Below, in pieces: positions 15,540-25,642 of a stretch of DNA of 64,000 nt; within the stretch, counting starts at the first letter, position 1; each line of letters opens with the position of its first letter. The notes beneath the pieces are model-generated. The model worked only from the letters and a program-made list of their open reading frames with translations, was not told the origin of the DNA and searched no databases. The DNA comes from Nonomuraea soli (lineage in GTDB: Bacteria > Actinomycetota > Actinomycetes > Streptosporangiales > Streptosporangiaceae), in assembly GCF_013761175.1 (NCBI RefSeq), contig NZ_JACDUR010000012.1, positions 124,001 to 188,000 on the forward strand. Direction: 5' to 3'. Made by a program: the position numbers and the translations under genes.

Positions 15540-17248
15540 CCTGCCTCGACCGCCGGTGGCTTCCCCGTGCCGGGGTGGGTTGGCTGCGCCGTACCGGCCT
15601 CGTGGTGATGGCGCTCACCGTCGCGGCGTTGACGGCACCCGCCTTGCCGGCCAAGCCTGCGCTGGCCGACCCGGCACCCACGCCCTCGCCGACCGTCAGC
15701 CCCAGCCCGCGCCCGTCACCGCAGGTGACGTGGATTCCGCCAGTCACACCATCGACAACCTCGCCGTCAACGCCGGGAGGGGTGGCCGAGTGCGGGTGGA
15801 TGGACGTCGGGTGCAAGCTCAACCAGGCGATGAACGGCTGGTTCACCAGCCTGGTCACCGACGCCATCAACCCCGCCTTCGTCACGGTCGGCAGCGTGCT
15901 GCTCGCCGCGCCGCCGCCGATGATGCTGGATCGCGCCCGGGAACTGTCCGGGCACGTCCAGCTCATCGCCAACGCCTTGCTGGTGTTGATGCTGCTGGCC
16001 GCCGGAGTGATCGTCATGGCCTACGGCGGCAGCTCCCACGCCTCGACCACGCCGGGCGAGGTCATCCCGCGTCTGGTGGCCGCGGCGATCGCGCTGAATG
16101 CCTCGCTCACGATCTGCCAGTACGCCATCGAGCTCACCAACGCCATGGTCACCGCCCTGCTCGGCGACGGCGTTGACGGTCAGCGGGCCGGGAACCTGCT
16201 CGCGGTCAAGGTCGACGCCCTGATCAAAGACCCCGAGGGAACGGTCCTGTTCCTCGTATTGCTGATAGGCACCGCCGTACTGATGGGGCTGCTCCTGGCC
16301 TTCATCGGGGTCATCCGCGTCACCCTGCTGCTCTTCCTGATCATCGCCGCACCGCTGGCTTTGTTGTGTCACGCGCTGCCGCAGACCGAGGGCGTCGCGA
16401 AGCTGTGGTGGCGGTGCTTCTTCGGGCTGCTGGCCATCCAGATCCTGCAGGCCATCGGGCTGATCCTGGCGTTCAAGCTGATGCTCACCGATTCCACCGC
16501 CGCCTACCCGCTCGCCCCCGCCAACCCCGGCACGGGCGATGCGGCCGAGGCGATGGTCCGCCCGACCGCCAACCGCGCCCTGGACATCCTGATCTTGATC
16601 GGGGTCCTGTTCGTACTGATCAAGATTCCGGGCTGGGTGGCCAAGACGATTTGGCAGCAGGGCCCGCCCCACATGCTCAAACGCCTCGTCAAAGCCGTGA
16701 TCGTCTACAAGACCCTCGGCGCCGCGCGCGCTCTCGGCAATTCCGGCCGTGCCGCTGCTGCCCGAAGGGGCGGTAGGGCGACAGCCCACCGCCACGGCGG
16801 CCCAGGCACGGGCAAGAGCGGCCCCGGCGCGGCCCCGAAGCGGCCTGGACCCAAGAAGCCGACCAACCCGAGGACGGGAGCCGCCATGCCCAACCGCACA
16901 CCTGCCTGGCAGCAGCTCGAACTCCCGCTCAACCTGTCAGCAACCACCCCGCCTGCGCCTACACCCGAGGCAGCCGCTGCCTCGGGCAGGCGAGCCCGGC
17001 AGGGCGTCCAGCTCGCGCTGCCGTTCCCGGTCACCCGCGTGCTGCGCCCGCCAGCCCCACCCGGCGATGCCTCACGCACGGCCCCGACGTCGGGGCCATG
17101 GATTAGGCCCCGCCCGCCGTGGGTGCAAGACCGGCTGCCCGGCATGCCCGTCCGACCTCCCCGGCCCGGCCAGCTCCGTCTGCGGCTCGACCCGCCACCG
17201 CGCCACGTCCCGCGCGCTCAGCGCCAGCCACGAGAGGGCAACCGATGA
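15536..17248 (+). CDS. VirB6/TrbL-like conjugation membrane protein
   Basis: 570 aa from GTG 15536 (GTGA overlap with the previous gene). A signal-like helix and Pro/Ser-rich linker are followed by CGWMDVGCKLNQAMNGWFTSLVTDAINP and at least six hydrophobic helices between about residues 115 and 380, as in VirB6/TrbL-type channel proteins. The cytoplasmic tail of about 190 residues is Pro/Arg-rich and disordered. It should form part of the inner-membrane transfer channel with the pilin-like and VirB4 proteins encoded beside it. Confidence 0.85.
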   Translation: MTCLDRRWLPRAGVGWLRRTGLVVMALTVAALTAPALPAKPALADPAPTPSPTVSPSPRPSPQVTWIPPVTPSTTSPSTPGGVAECGWMDVGCKLNQAMNGWFTSLVTDAINPAFVTVGSVLLAAPPPMMLDRARELSGHVQLIANALLVLMLLAAGVIVMAYGGSSHASTTPGEVIPRLVAAAIALNASLTICQYAIELTNAMVTALLGDGVDGQRAGNLLAVKVDALIKDPEGTVLFLVLLIGTAVLMGLLLAFIGVIRVTLLLFLIIAAPLALLCHALPQTEGVAKLWWRCFFGLLAIQILQAIGLILAFKLMLTDSTAAYPLAPANPGTGDAAEAMVRPTANRALDILILIGVLFVLIKIPGWVAKTIWQQGPPHMLKRLVKAVIVYKTLGAARALGNSGRAAAARRGGRATAHRHGGPGTGKSGPGAAPKRPGPKKPTNPRTGAAMPNRTPAWQQLELPLNLSATTPPAPTPEAAAASGRRARQGVQLALPFPVTRVLRPPAPPGDASRTAPTSGPWIRPRPPWVQDRLPGMPVRPPRPGQLRLRLDPPPRHVPRAQRQPREGNR

Positions 17249-18204
17249 AATACGACGAGCCGCCGCCGCTGCTTGCCCGTATCCCTGCCGACATCAATCA
17301 GCCCGACAAGATCGCCTACGGGCTCACCTTCCGCCAGATCCTCATCGTCGCCCTGACCGGCGGCATCGCCGCCGCCATCTACTACCTCTTCCACCAACTC
17401 CTGCCCGTGGTCATCCTCGCCGCGATCCTGCTCCCGCTCATCGCCCTCGGTATCGCCGTCGCCCTCGGACGACGGGATGGGCTAAGCCTGGATCGGTTCG
17501 CTCTGGCCGCCGTGTTGTTCTCCCGGACATCCAAGAGACTGGTGGCCGCTCCGGACGGAGTGACCGGGCCGCCAAGGTGGTGCCGCCTGCGCGGAAAGCT
17601 ACCCGCCCCCCTGCGCCTGCCTGTGCGCGCTATTCGCACAGACGGCGCGCTCGAACTCGCAGATGGCGGCGTCGCCGTGCTGGTCGAGACCGGCACCCTG
17701 TCCTTCCACCTGCGCACCACCGGCGAGCAAGCCGCCCTAGTTCACGGATTCGGCAGGTGGCTGAACTCGCTAGAGGCTCCCGTCCAGCTGCTGGCGCGAG
17801 CCCGGCCCGCGGACCTGACGGACCTCGTTCAGACCGTCGAGGCACAGGCCGAGGTCCTGCCGCACCCGGCGCTGGCCCAGGCCGCCCGCGAGCACGCCGC
17901 CTACCTGGCCGAGCTCAACACCTCACGTGAGCTGCTGACCCGCCACGTCCTCGTCGTGCTCCGCGACCACCCCGCCAGCAGCCGGGGTCGCCGCGCGGTG
18001 CGGCGAGACGCCTCGGCCGGCCTTGTCGTGCGCCGAGCTGCAGAAGCCGAACGCGCCCTGGCCTCGCTCGGTGTCACCACCCGCGTCCTGAACGCCGACG
18101 AGGCCGCCCAGGTGCTCTCCGAGTGCCTCGACCCCCGAGCCGCACATCCCGCCGGCCAGGCCCTGCCAGACGAACTCATCACTTCGGCCAGGAGGACCCT
18201 ATGA
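17245..18204 (+). CDS. PrgI-like/SCO6880-type conjugation protein
   Basis: 319 aa from ATG 17245, overlapping the previous stop (ATGA). The N-terminus (IPADINQPDKIAYGLTFRQILIVALTGG) with two adjacent membrane helices is the PrgI family signature, the Gram-positive equivalent of VirB3. A soluble C-terminal part of about 220 residues follows (GALELADGGVAVLVETGTLSFHLRT…), as in SCO6880-type proteins. It probably anchors the VirB4 ATPase encoded next to it. Confidence 0.85.
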   Translation: MKYDEPPPLLARIPADINQPDKIAYGLTFRQILIVALTGGIAAAIYYLFHQLLPVVILAAILLPLIALGIAVALGRRDGLSLDRFALAAVLFSRTSKRLVAAPDGVTGPPRWCRLRGKLPAPLRLPVRAIRTDGALELADGGVAVLVETGTLSFHLRTTGEQAALVHGFGRWLNSLEAPVQLLARARPADLTDLVQTVEAQAEVLPHPALAQAAREHAAYLAELNTSRELLTRHVLVVLRDHPASSRGRRAVRRDASAGLVVRRAAEAERALASLGVTTRVLNADEAAQVLSECLDPRAAHPAGQALPDELITSARRTL

Positions 18205-20057
18205 AGCTTCGCCGCCGTACGCACGCCCAAGAGCCAAGTGCCCTCACTCATCCAGGAGCAATTGGTGTGGGTGTCCGCACCATCACCTTGCCCAGCGCCA
18301 ACTGCGAGTCGTTCGCTGTGACCGGCTACCCGCGCGAAGTCGGCGCGGGCTGGCTCGAACCCCTGCTCACCTACCCCGGCCACCTCGACGTCTCCCTGCA
18401 CATCGAACCCATCCCGCAGCAGGTCGCGGCAATGCGGCTCCGCCGCCAGCTCGCCCGCCTGGAATCGGCCAGCCGATCGGACGCCCAGCACGGTCGCCTG
18501 GCCGACTTCGGGGCCGAGGCCGCCGCCGATGACGCCACCGACCTGGCCGACAGCCTCGCCCGAGGCCACGGCCGCCTGTTCAAAGTCGGCCTGTACCTCA
18601 CCATCCACGCCCCCTCGGAGCCGGAGCTGGCCGCCGAGGTCGAACGCGTGCGGGCGCTGGCCTCCTCACTGCTGCTCGACGCGCAACCCGCGACGTTCCG
18701 CGCCTTGCAGGGATGGACCACAACCTTGCCGCTCGGGGTCGACTCCCTGAACCTGACCCGCACCTTCGACACCACCGCTCTCGCGGCGGCCTTCCCGTTC
18801 ACCTCACCCGACCTCGTGACCAACGTCAGCGAATCGAGCGTGCTGTACGGGCTGAGCGCCACCGGCTCCGGCGTCGTGCTCTGGGACCGCTACGGCCAGG
18901 ACAACCACAACTCCGTCGTCCTCGCCAGAAGCGGCGCGGGCAAGAGCTTCTTCACCAAACTCGAAACCCTCCGCCTGCTCTACCAAGGCGTCGAGGTCGC
19001 GGTCGTCGACCCCGAAGACGAATACGCCCGCCTCACACGAGCAGTCGGCGGCACCTGCCTCACCCTGGGCGCCTCCGGAGTCCGATGGAACCCGCTCGAC
19101 CTGCCCGCCAGCCACGGCCCACGAGACGACGTGCTCTCACGGCGGGCGATGTTCCTGCAAACCCTGCTCGCCACCATGCTCGGCGGCCAGCTCACCGCCC
19201 AAACCCGCGCCGTCCTCGACTCCGCGATCATCACCACCTACCAAACCGTCGGGATCACCCGCGACCCCGCCACCTGGACCCGCCCAGCGCCACTGCTCGC
19301 CGATCTGGTCACCACCCTTACCGGAAGAGGCGGAGAGGGCGAGTCAGCGAGGGCGGAGCTGGCCACCCAGCTCGCCCCCTACGTCACCGGCTCCTACCGC
19401 GAACTCTTCAACGGCCCCACCACCACCCACCCTGCCGGGCACCTGACCGTCTTCTCCCTACGGGACCTGCCGGAGGAAATGAAAGCGGTCGGCACCCTGC
19501 TCGCCTTGGATGCCATCTGGCGGCGGGTGGCCAACCCCCGCGACCGCAAGAAGCGGCTGGTCGTGGTCGACGAGGCGTGGCTGCTGATGAAAGAGCCCGA
19601 AGGGGCGCGGTTCCTGTTCCGGATGGCGAAGGCGGCTCGTAAGCACTGGGCCGGGCTCGCGGTCATCACTCAGGATGCCGCCGACCTGCTCGGGAGTGAG
19701 TTGGGGCAAGCGATCGTCGCCAACGCCGCCAGCCAGGTCCTGCTCCGCCAAGCCCCCCAGGCGATCGGCGCGGTCGGCGACGCCTTCGACTTGACGGACG
19801 GGGAGAGACAGTTCCTCCTCACCGCGGAACGAGGCGAAGCCCTCCTGATCGCCGGCCCCGCTAGTCGAGCAGCCTTCCACATCATCGCCTCCCCCACCGA
19901 AGCAGCCCTGGTCACCACCGATCCCGCCCACCTCGCTGCACTCGATCAGCACGCCGAGAACAGCCAACCGCCTGCGCCGACCACCCTCACCGGGACCACC
20001 GACGACCACGACTCCGAGGACGAGGAAGGCGAAGATGAGGAAGGCGACCCGCTGTGA
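18201..20057 (+). CDS. VirB4-type conjugation ATPase
   Basis: 618 aa from ATG 18201, with AGGAGG upstream and an ATGA overlap with the previous gene. Walker A is ARSGAGKS (about 242-250) and Walker B is RLVVVDEAWLLM (about 452-463), followed by ITQDAADLL and an arginine-finger-type region, as in VirB4/TraE. The C-terminus ends in a strongly acidic tail. It powers pilus assembly and substrate transfer at the inner membrane. Confidence 0.95.
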   Translation: MKLRRRTHAQEPSALTHPGAIGVGVRTITLPSANCESFAVTGYPREVGAGWLEPLLTYPGHLDVSLHIEPIPQQVAAMRLRRQLARLESASRSDAQHGRLADFGAEAAADDATDLADSLARGHGRLFKVGLYLTIHAPSEPELAAEVERVRALASSLLLDAQPATFRALQGWTTTLPLGVDSLNLTRTFDTTALAAAFPFTSPDLVTNVSESSVLYGLSATGSGVVLWDRYGQDNHNSVVLARSGAGKSFFTKLETLRLLYQGVEVAVVDPEDEYARLTRAVGGTCLTLGASGVRWNPLDLPASHGPRDDVLSRRAMFLQTLLATMLGGQLTAQTRAVLDSAIITTYQTVGITRDPATWTRPAPLLADLVTTLTGRGGEGESARAELATQLAPYVTGSYRELFNGPTTTHPAGHLTVFSLRDLPEEMKAVGTLLALDAIWRRVANPRDRKKRLVVVDEAWLLMKEPEGARFLFRMAKAARKHWAGLAVITQDAADLLGSELGQAIVANAASQVLLRQAPQAIGAVGDAFDLTDGERQFLLTAERGEALLIAGPASRAAFHIIASPTEAALVTTDPAHLAALDQHAENSQPPAPTTLTGTTDDHDSEDEEGEDEEGDPL

Positions 20058-22579
20058 GGCCAGCCATCACTGACCCCGAGAGCCCGTGCCTGCTGTGCGG
20101 GATCGACCAAGGCGACGTCCAGAAGGCTCTCGACTTTCTGGCCGAGCTGCCCGCCCGGCTGCCCGAGTTCGCCCTCGCTTACGGGCCCCGCATCGCCCTG
20201 GCCTTTGCGCTCATCTGGACCGTCACCGCTGCTGCGCGCTACCTGCTCGGCTGGATTCACCACGTCGACTTGGCCCCGCGAGCCAGGTTGATCGAGATTT
20301 CGTCCCCGCCGCGCAGCGATCCCGAAGGGGCCCTCGTCTTGTGGCGGCAGTTGGTTGGGCTGCTGCGGCCCGCCTGGGCGCGGTTCTTCACCGGCCAGCC
20401 GCACCTGGTGTGGGAGTACCACGGCAGCGAAGCCGGAGTCCGCATCCGCCTCTGGGTTCCCGGCACCATCCCGCCCGGCATCGTGGAGAAAGCCGTCCAG
20501 GCCGCCTGGCCCGGCGCGACCACCACCACCAGCCCGGCCGCCTCACCCCTTCCCTGCGAAGCCGAGGTGACGGGCGGGCGGCTCATCTTGGCTGGGCCCG
20601 AGCACTTCCCCCTCACCACCGATCATGATCATGATCCGGTTCGATCGCTGCTGGAGGCGATGGGCGGACTGCTCGAAGGCGAGCACGCCGTCGTCCAGGT
20701 CCTCGCCCGGCCCACCACCGGGCGACGCCTGCGCCACGCCTACCGCGCCGCCGCCCATCTACGCGGCGGAGGCAGCCGCCACCACATCGGCCGCCTCCTC
20801 GACGAGGTCCTGCCCATGCCGGACAACACCCGCAAACACCGGCCCGGAGAGCTGGCCCGCGACTTCCCCGAACGAGCCGAACAAGTCCGCGCCATCCTGA
20901 ATAAGGCCGGACAGCCGCGCTATGAGGTGGCCATCCGCTATGCCGTCTCCACCACAGCAGCCGTAAGTCTCCGGCCAGACAACGCAGCCTCCAGCTCAGG
21001 CTCGAGTTCTCGTGAGGTGGTCCGAGGGTGGCTACGAGGTCAAGCACACGCTCTGGCCGGCACCTTCGCCTTGTTCACCAACAGCCACCAGCACCTGCGC
21101 CGAGCCCGACTGCGGCAGCCCGCCCGCGCCATCGGCTCGCGCCGCCTCGACCACGGCTACCTGCTATCGGTTGGCGAGCTGGCCGCGCTCGCCCACCTGC
21201 CCTGGGACATCGACGCCCCCGGCATCACCCGCGCCGGAGCCCGCCCCGTCGCCCCGTCACCGGCCGTACCCCGCAACGCGGCCCGTGGCGCGGTCCGCGT
21301 CCTGGGCGACGCCGACAGCGGCCCACAGCGGCCCGTGGCGCTGCCGGTCCGTGACGGACGCCACCACACCCACGTGCTCGGCGGCACCGGCGTCGGCAAA
21401 TCCACCCTGCTCGCCAATTTCGTCCTCACCGACGCAGCCGCAGGCCGGGGAGCCTTGGTGATCGACCCGAAAGGCGACCTGATCACCGACATCCTCGCCA
21501 GGCTCCCGGAGAGAGCGATCGGCCGGACAGTGGTGTTCGACCCGCAGGACCCAGCCCCGCCACCGTCGATCAACATCCTCGCCGGCCACGACCCCGCCTT
21601 CGCCGTCGACTCCGTCGTCACCATCTTCCACCGCTGCTTCTCCACCGCCTGGGGACCACGAGTCGATGACCTGCTCCGTTCCACCTGCCTCACCCTTACC
21701 TCGGTCATGGGCCGCAAGGCGACCCTGGCGGACGTGCCGAGGCTGCTGACCGACTCGGCCTTCCGCTCCCGCACCACGGCCGAGCTGCGCGATGAGCTGC
21801 TGTCCGGTTTCTGGGAGTCCTACGAAGCTCTCACCCCCGCCGGGCAGGCCACCGTCATCGGGCCCGTCATGAACAAGCTGCGCGCCGTCCTCCTACGCCC
21901 GTTCGTCCGGCAGGCACTGGCCAGTTCGGACACCACCGTCCCGATCGGGCAGCTTCTCGACCGGGGCGGCCTGGTCCTGGCCCGGCTGCCGAAGGGCATC
22001 CTCGGCGATGACGCGGCCCGCCTGTTCGGCTCCATCCTGCTCGCCCACACCTGGCAGGCCACCACTCGCCGCTCCAACCTGGCAGAGGCCGCCCGGCACG
22101 ACGCGTCCCTGGTGATCGATGAATGTCATAACTTCTTGAATTTGCCCGGCCACATCAACGACGTCCTCGCCGAGGCACGCGGCTACCGGCTATCGCTGGT
22201 GCTGGCCCACCAGCACCTCGACCAGCTCCCCACCGACCTACGCGAAGCCCTGTCGGCCGACGCGCGTAACAAGGTGTACTTCAACGCCTCGCCCAAGGAC
22301 GCCGGCGAGCTCAAACACCACACCGCGCCGCTGCTCACCCCACATGACCTCACCCACCTCGGCGCCTACCAAGCCGCCGCCCGCCTGGTCGTCGACGGGC
22401 AGCAAACCTCCGCCTTCACCCTGCGGACCAGGCCACTGCCCGCCGCCATCGAGGGACGTGAGGCCGAGATCCGGCATGCCTCCCGCCAGCGCTTCACCCA
22501 CCACGCGGCGGCCAAGGGATCAGGCCGCACAACCGGAAGAACCGGCCCGGCCGCCATCTCAGACGCCAGCCCTTCCTGA
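20054..22579 (+). CDS. VirD4/TraG-like coupling ATPase
   Basis: 841 aa from GTG 20054 (GTGA overlap). One N-terminal membrane helix lies at about 46-66, followed by a long soluble region and then a FtsK/VirD4-type ATPase domain with LGGTGVGKSTLL (Walker A, near 442) and SLVIDECHNFL (Walker B, near 688). GYRLSLVLAHQHLDQL follows, as expected for the coupling-protein family. It should link the relaxosome to the T4SS channel. The length and the early Cys-containing segment (CLLCG) are typical of actinobacterial versions. Confidence 0.93.
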   Translation: MRPAITDPESPCLLCGIDQGDVQKALDFLAELPARLPEFALAYGPRIALAFALIWTVTAAARYLLGWIHHVDLAPRARLIEISSPPRSDPEGALVLWRQLVGLLRPAWARFFTGQPHLVWEYHGSEAGVRIRLWVPGTIPPGIVEKAVQAAWPGATTTTSPAASPLPCEAEVTGGRLILAGPEHFPLTTDHDHDPVRSLLEAMGGLLEGEHAVVQVLARPTTGRRLRHAYRAAAHLRGGGSRHHIGRLLDEVLPMPDNTRKHRPGELARDFPERAEQVRAILNKAGQPRYEVAIRYAVSTTAAVSLRPDNAASSSGSSSREVVRGWLRGQAHALAGTFALFTNSHQHLRRARLRQPARAIGSRRLDHGYLLSVGELAALAHLPWDIDAPGITRAGARPVAPSPAVPRNAARGAVRVLGDADSGPQRPVALPVRDGRHHTHVLGGTGVGKSTLLANFVLTDAAAGRGALVIDPKGDLITDILARLPERAIGRTVVFDPQDPAPPPSINILAGHDPAFAVDSVVTIFHRCFSTAWGPRVDDLLRSTCLTLTSVMGRKATLADVPRLLTDSAFRSRTTAELRDELLSGFWESYEALTPAGQATVIGPVMNKLRAVLLRPFVRQALASSDTTVPIGQLLDRGGLVLARLPKGILGDDAARLFGSILLAHTWQATTRRSNLAEAARHDASLVIDECHNFLNLPGHINDVLAEARGYRLSLVLAHQHLDQLPTDLREALSADARNKVYFNASPKDAGELKHHTAPLLTPHDLTHLGAYQAAARLVVDGQQTSAFTLRTRPLPAAIEGREAEIRHASRQRFTHHAAAKGSGRTTGRTGPAAISDASPS

Positions 22580-22636
22580 ACTCGGCCGTTCGTGACCGAC
22601 CGTTGTCCACACCCCTACCCGCACGGAGGTTTCGCC

Positions 22637-23671
22637 ATGCCCAAGCCCTGCGACTGCCCACACTCCTGCACGTCGGCCAATCCGCCCGCCGCCCGCAAAG
22701 CGACCCGCAAGCTGCCCCAGCCCACCATCCAGCCCATCCCGACATCCCAGCCCCGCCTCGACCGCACCACCCTGCCCGCGCTCGCCGCCCGCCTGACCGA
22801 ACGCGACTACCAGATCCTCGACCACCTGCACCGCCACCAGGTCCTGACCACCCCCCAGCTCCAGCGCATGTTTTTCGGCATCGTGCAAGCCACCCGAGCC
22901 CGCATGACCACCCTGCTCGCGCTCAACGCCGTCGTCTGCTTCCGGCCATGGGCTGGATACGGCGCGGGCTCGGCACCGACCCACTGGGCCCTGGGCAAGG
23001 CCGGAGCCCACGTCCTGGCCGTCCGCCGCGAGGTCACCGTCAAAGAACTCGGCTACGACCCCGACACGAAGGTCTCTACCTCCCTCCGGCTCAACCACCT
23101 CATCGGCGTCAACGACTTCTTCTCCCGGCTGCACGCCCACGCTCGCCACACACCCACCGCGACCTTGAAGGCGTGGCTGTCAGAAAAGGAATGCGGCAAA
23201 CAATGGGGCGACCTGGCCCGCCCCGACGCCTACGGCTGCTGGAGCGACAACAACCGACAGATCGACTTCTTCCTCGAACACGACACCGGCACCGAAACCC
23301 TCAAACGCGTCGCCGCCAAACTCCTCGCCTACCGCAACCTCGCCGACGCCACCCGCCTCTCCACACCCGTGCTGTTCTGGCTGCCCAACCCCACCCGCGA
23401 AACCAACCTGCGCAAACTCCTCGCCACCCACGTCCACGACCATGAGATCCCGGTCGCCACCGCTGTCCACACCACAACCGGAGACGGCCCCGCCGGGCCC
23501 TGCTGGCTGCCCGCCCACGCCGAAACCGGACAGCCACGCATGCGGCTGGCCGACCTCGACCAGGGATGGCCCCACCTGACCCTCGGTACCATCCCCGACC
23601 AGCCCGACACCGGCGAAGACGAGAACGCCTTCCTCGACCGCATCTTCGGCGAAGAGGAGTCGAGCAGGTGA
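22637..23671 (+). CDS. Replication-relaxation family protein
   Basis: 344 aa from ATG 22637, chosen for GGAGG 9 bases upstream. A winged-HTH (LTERDYQILDHLHRHQVLTTPQLQRMFF) and the following WALGKAGAHVLA, LRLNHLIGVNDFF and a conserved core with acidic residues (RPDAYGCWSDNNRQIDFFLEHDTG) mark the Replic_Relax family. Such proteins occur on actinobacterial plasmids and ICEs and are linked to plasmid DNA relaxation. Located directly after the coupling-protein gene and with no classical relaxase in the window, it is the best relaxase or relaxosome candidate. Confidence 0.85.
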   Translation: MPKPCDCPHSCTSANPPAARKATRKLPQPTIQPIPTSQPRLDRTTLPALAARLTERDYQILDHLHRHQVLTTPQLQRMFFGIVQATRARMTTLLALNAVVCFRPWAGYGAGSAPTHWALGKAGAHVLAVRREVTVKELGYDPDTKVSTSLRLNHLIGVNDFFSRLHAHARHTPTATLKAWLSEKECGKQWGDLARPDAYGCWSDNNRQIDFFLEHDTGTETLKRVAAKLLAYRNLADATRLSTPVLFWLPNPTRETNLRKLLATHVHDHEIPVATAVHTTTGDGPAGPCWLPAHAETGQPRMRLADLDQGWPHLTLGTIPDQPDTGEDENAFLDRIFGEEESSR

Positions 23672-24648
23672 AGGCCGCCGCGGCCGGCGCCGCCCTCCTG
23701 CTCCTCCTCGTTCTGGCGTTTCTCGCAGCTGCTACGAGCATCCTGACCGGCTCCGGCACACCCGGCGGCGTAGCCTGCGCGATCACGCCCGAGGCGGTGA
23801 GCAGGACAACGGGCGGGCCGGTCGCGGCATCCCCGACAGTCACTGCCGCGCCCAGCTTGACCTTGGACACAGAGCAGCAGACCCACGCCGCACTCATCGT
23901 GCAGATCGCGATGGAACGCGGGCTGCCCGCGCGAGCGGCTGTGATCGCTATCGCGACCGCGTTGCAGGAGTCCAAGCTGCGGAACCTGACCTACGGCCAC
24001 CTCGACAGCCTCGGCCTGTTCCAGCAACGCCCCTCCCAGGGATGGGGAACGCGCGAGCAGATCCTCGACCCGCGCTACGCCACCGGCACCTTCTACGACC
24101 ACCTCGTGAGAGTGAAACAGTGGGAGCAGCTCCCCCTCACCCGCGCCGCGCAAGCCGTTCAACGCTCCGGCTTTCCCGACGCCTACGCCCAGTGGGAGCC
24201 ACTCGCGCAACGCGTGGTAGACGCACTCGCGGGAACCTGCGTCACGATCATCCCCGGCGAACAGGCCGCCGCCGTCATCGCCTACGCCCACGCCCAGCTC
24301 GGCAGACCCTACGTCTGGGGAGCCGAAGGCCCCACCAGCTTCGATTGCAGCGGACTCACCATGCGCGCCTACCAAGCCGCCGGAATCTCTATCCCGCGCG
24401 TCGCCGCCGACCAGTGGAGATGGGGACCGCCAGTCGCGAACGGGCAAGAGCAGCCCGGCGACCTCGCTTTCTTCCGCATGGAACCAGACGGCCCCGGACA
24501 CGTCGGCCTCGTCATCGGAGACAGCCAGATGATCCACGCCCCCAACAGCCGCTCCGTCGTCAAAATCGACACCTACCAGCGCGCAGACCTGATCGGGTTC
24601 ACCCGGCCCGCCGCCCGCGCGACCACCGGCCAACCCGACCCGCGCTGA
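23668..24648 (+). CDS. Secreted NlpC/P60 peptidoglycan hydrolase of the T4SS
   Basis: 326 aa from GTG 23668 (GTGA overlap). An N-terminal membrane or signal helix is followed by a lysozyme-like helical domain (AVIAIATALQESKLRNLTYG…GLFQQRPSQGWGTREQILDP) and a C-terminal NlpC/P60 domain. The latter carries the catalytic Cys in SFDCSGLTMRAY, the His in GPGHVGLVIG and a further polar residue near HAPNS. It would open the cell wall locally for the transfer channel, the role of VirB1/TcpG-type proteins. Last gene of the tightly coupled transfer operon. Confidence 0.9.
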   Translation: MKAAAAGAALLLLLVLAFLAAATSILTGSGTPGGVACAITPEAVSRTTGGPVAASPTVTAAPSLTLDTEQQTHAALIVQIAMERGLPARAAVIAIATALQESKLRNLTYGHLDSLGLFQQRPSQGWGTREQILDPRYATGTFYDHLVRVKQWEQLPLTRAAQAVQRSGFPDAYAQWEPLAQRVVDALAGTCVTIIPGEQAAAVIAYAHAQLGRPYVWGAEGPTSFDCSGLTMRAYQAAGISIPRVAADQWRWGPPVANGQEQPGDLAFFRMEPDGPGHVGLVIGDSQMIHAPNSRSVVKIDTYQRADLIGFTRPAARATTGQPDPR

Positions 24649-24818
24649 CCCCGCCCACGGCCCCCGGTGACGGCCGGACAGCCATCCGGGCCGGGCGGGC
24701 ACGAAGCGCCGTACCGGCCGCCGTAGGGCCGTACCGCGCCAACCGCCCGGACCAGGTTGCCAACCCACCCGGCCCCGTCACGGCGTCGGGTGAGCCATAC
24801 ACCCGGTGCCGCATCGAC

Positions 24819-24846
24819 AAAGGTCCGCAGGCGGAAGGCCTTTTTT
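24819..24846 (+). terminator. Terminator after the transfer operon
   Basis: AAAGGTCCGC…GCGGAAGGCCTTTTTT folds into a bulged stem followed by a run of six T, an unusually classical intrinsic terminator for this GC content. It separates the transfer operon from the GIY-YIG gene. Confidence 0.65.
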
Positions 24847-24931
24847 GTTTCCCGAAACGCGTGATCACGCAGAGCGATGTGACAGATACCGAGCGGGACA
24901 TCTCCAGTAGCTCCAAGTGAAGGAGACCCCC

Positions 24932-25642
24932 GTGCCCGCTGCCCGGCTCGCCGCGTTTCCGCTCGTCGTCACCCTCTCCGAATACCCCGACGAGCCGATC
25001 AAGATCCGTGCCAGACACAAGGTCGCCGACATGCGCCTCATCGAGCGGCACAATGCCAAGGGCCTGGACAAAGACTGGAACGTGCCCGGCGTCTACATCC
25101 TGCTCGACCGACCCGACACCGAAGGGCGATGGGGAGCCTACGTCGGCAAAGCCACCAGCCCCGGCCTGCGTAACCGCGTCCTGCAACAGCTCAAAGCGCG
25201 TGACCACTGGTACCGAGCATTGCTCATCCGCTACGCCTCTAACGAGGATGAGAAGCTGAACAGCGCCGAGGCCGGCTGGCTCGAAGGCGAGATCTACCAC
25301 TGCCTCGACAGCGCCGAAAGCGTCGACCTGCACAACCGCAACCGGCCTCACGACCTCACTCTGTCCATCGACGACGAGGCCAGCCTGCTCGACTACATGA
25401 TCCCTATCGAGTCGATGCTGCGTGTGATGGGCCACGCGCTCCTGCACCGCAACCTCATCATTACGGACGACACTCAGCTCCGGGCGAGCGCCACAGGCCT
25501 CCGCACGCTACGTGAGCGCACCCGGCCTTGCGGCCAGCCCCTCCCCACTCCGACACCCAACGCCGGAAGCCGTGAAAGCACGAGCAGCGCTGGTCGAAGC
25601 CGGGTAGCATCCCCCGATTATGAGGGCGAACCTGTGACTTGA
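24932..25642 (+). CDS. GIY-YIG-type nuclease-like protein
   Basis: 236 aa from GTG 24932, with AAGGAG upstream (a second GTG lies at 24917). GVYILLDRPDTEGRWGAYVGKA matches the GIY-YIG core (GVY…AYVGKA), followed by an Arg (GLRNRVLQQL) and a later acidic residue (EAGWLEGEIYHCL), the expected catalytic set. The C-terminal ~50 residues are disordered. Single-domain proteins like this occur in phages and ICEs and may nick DNA, but the substrate is unknown. Confidence 0.8.
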   Translation: MPAARLAAFPLVVTLSEYPDEPIKIRARHKVADMRLIERHNAKGLDKDWNVPGVYILLDRPDTEGRWGAYVGKATSPGLRNRVLQQLKARDHWYRALLIRYASNEDEKLNSAEAGWLEGEIYHCLDSAESVDLHNRNRPHDLTLSIDDEASLLDYMIPIESMLRVMGHALLHRNLIITDDTQLRASATGLRTLRERTRPCGQPLPTPTPNAGSRESTSSAGRSRVASPDYEGEPVT

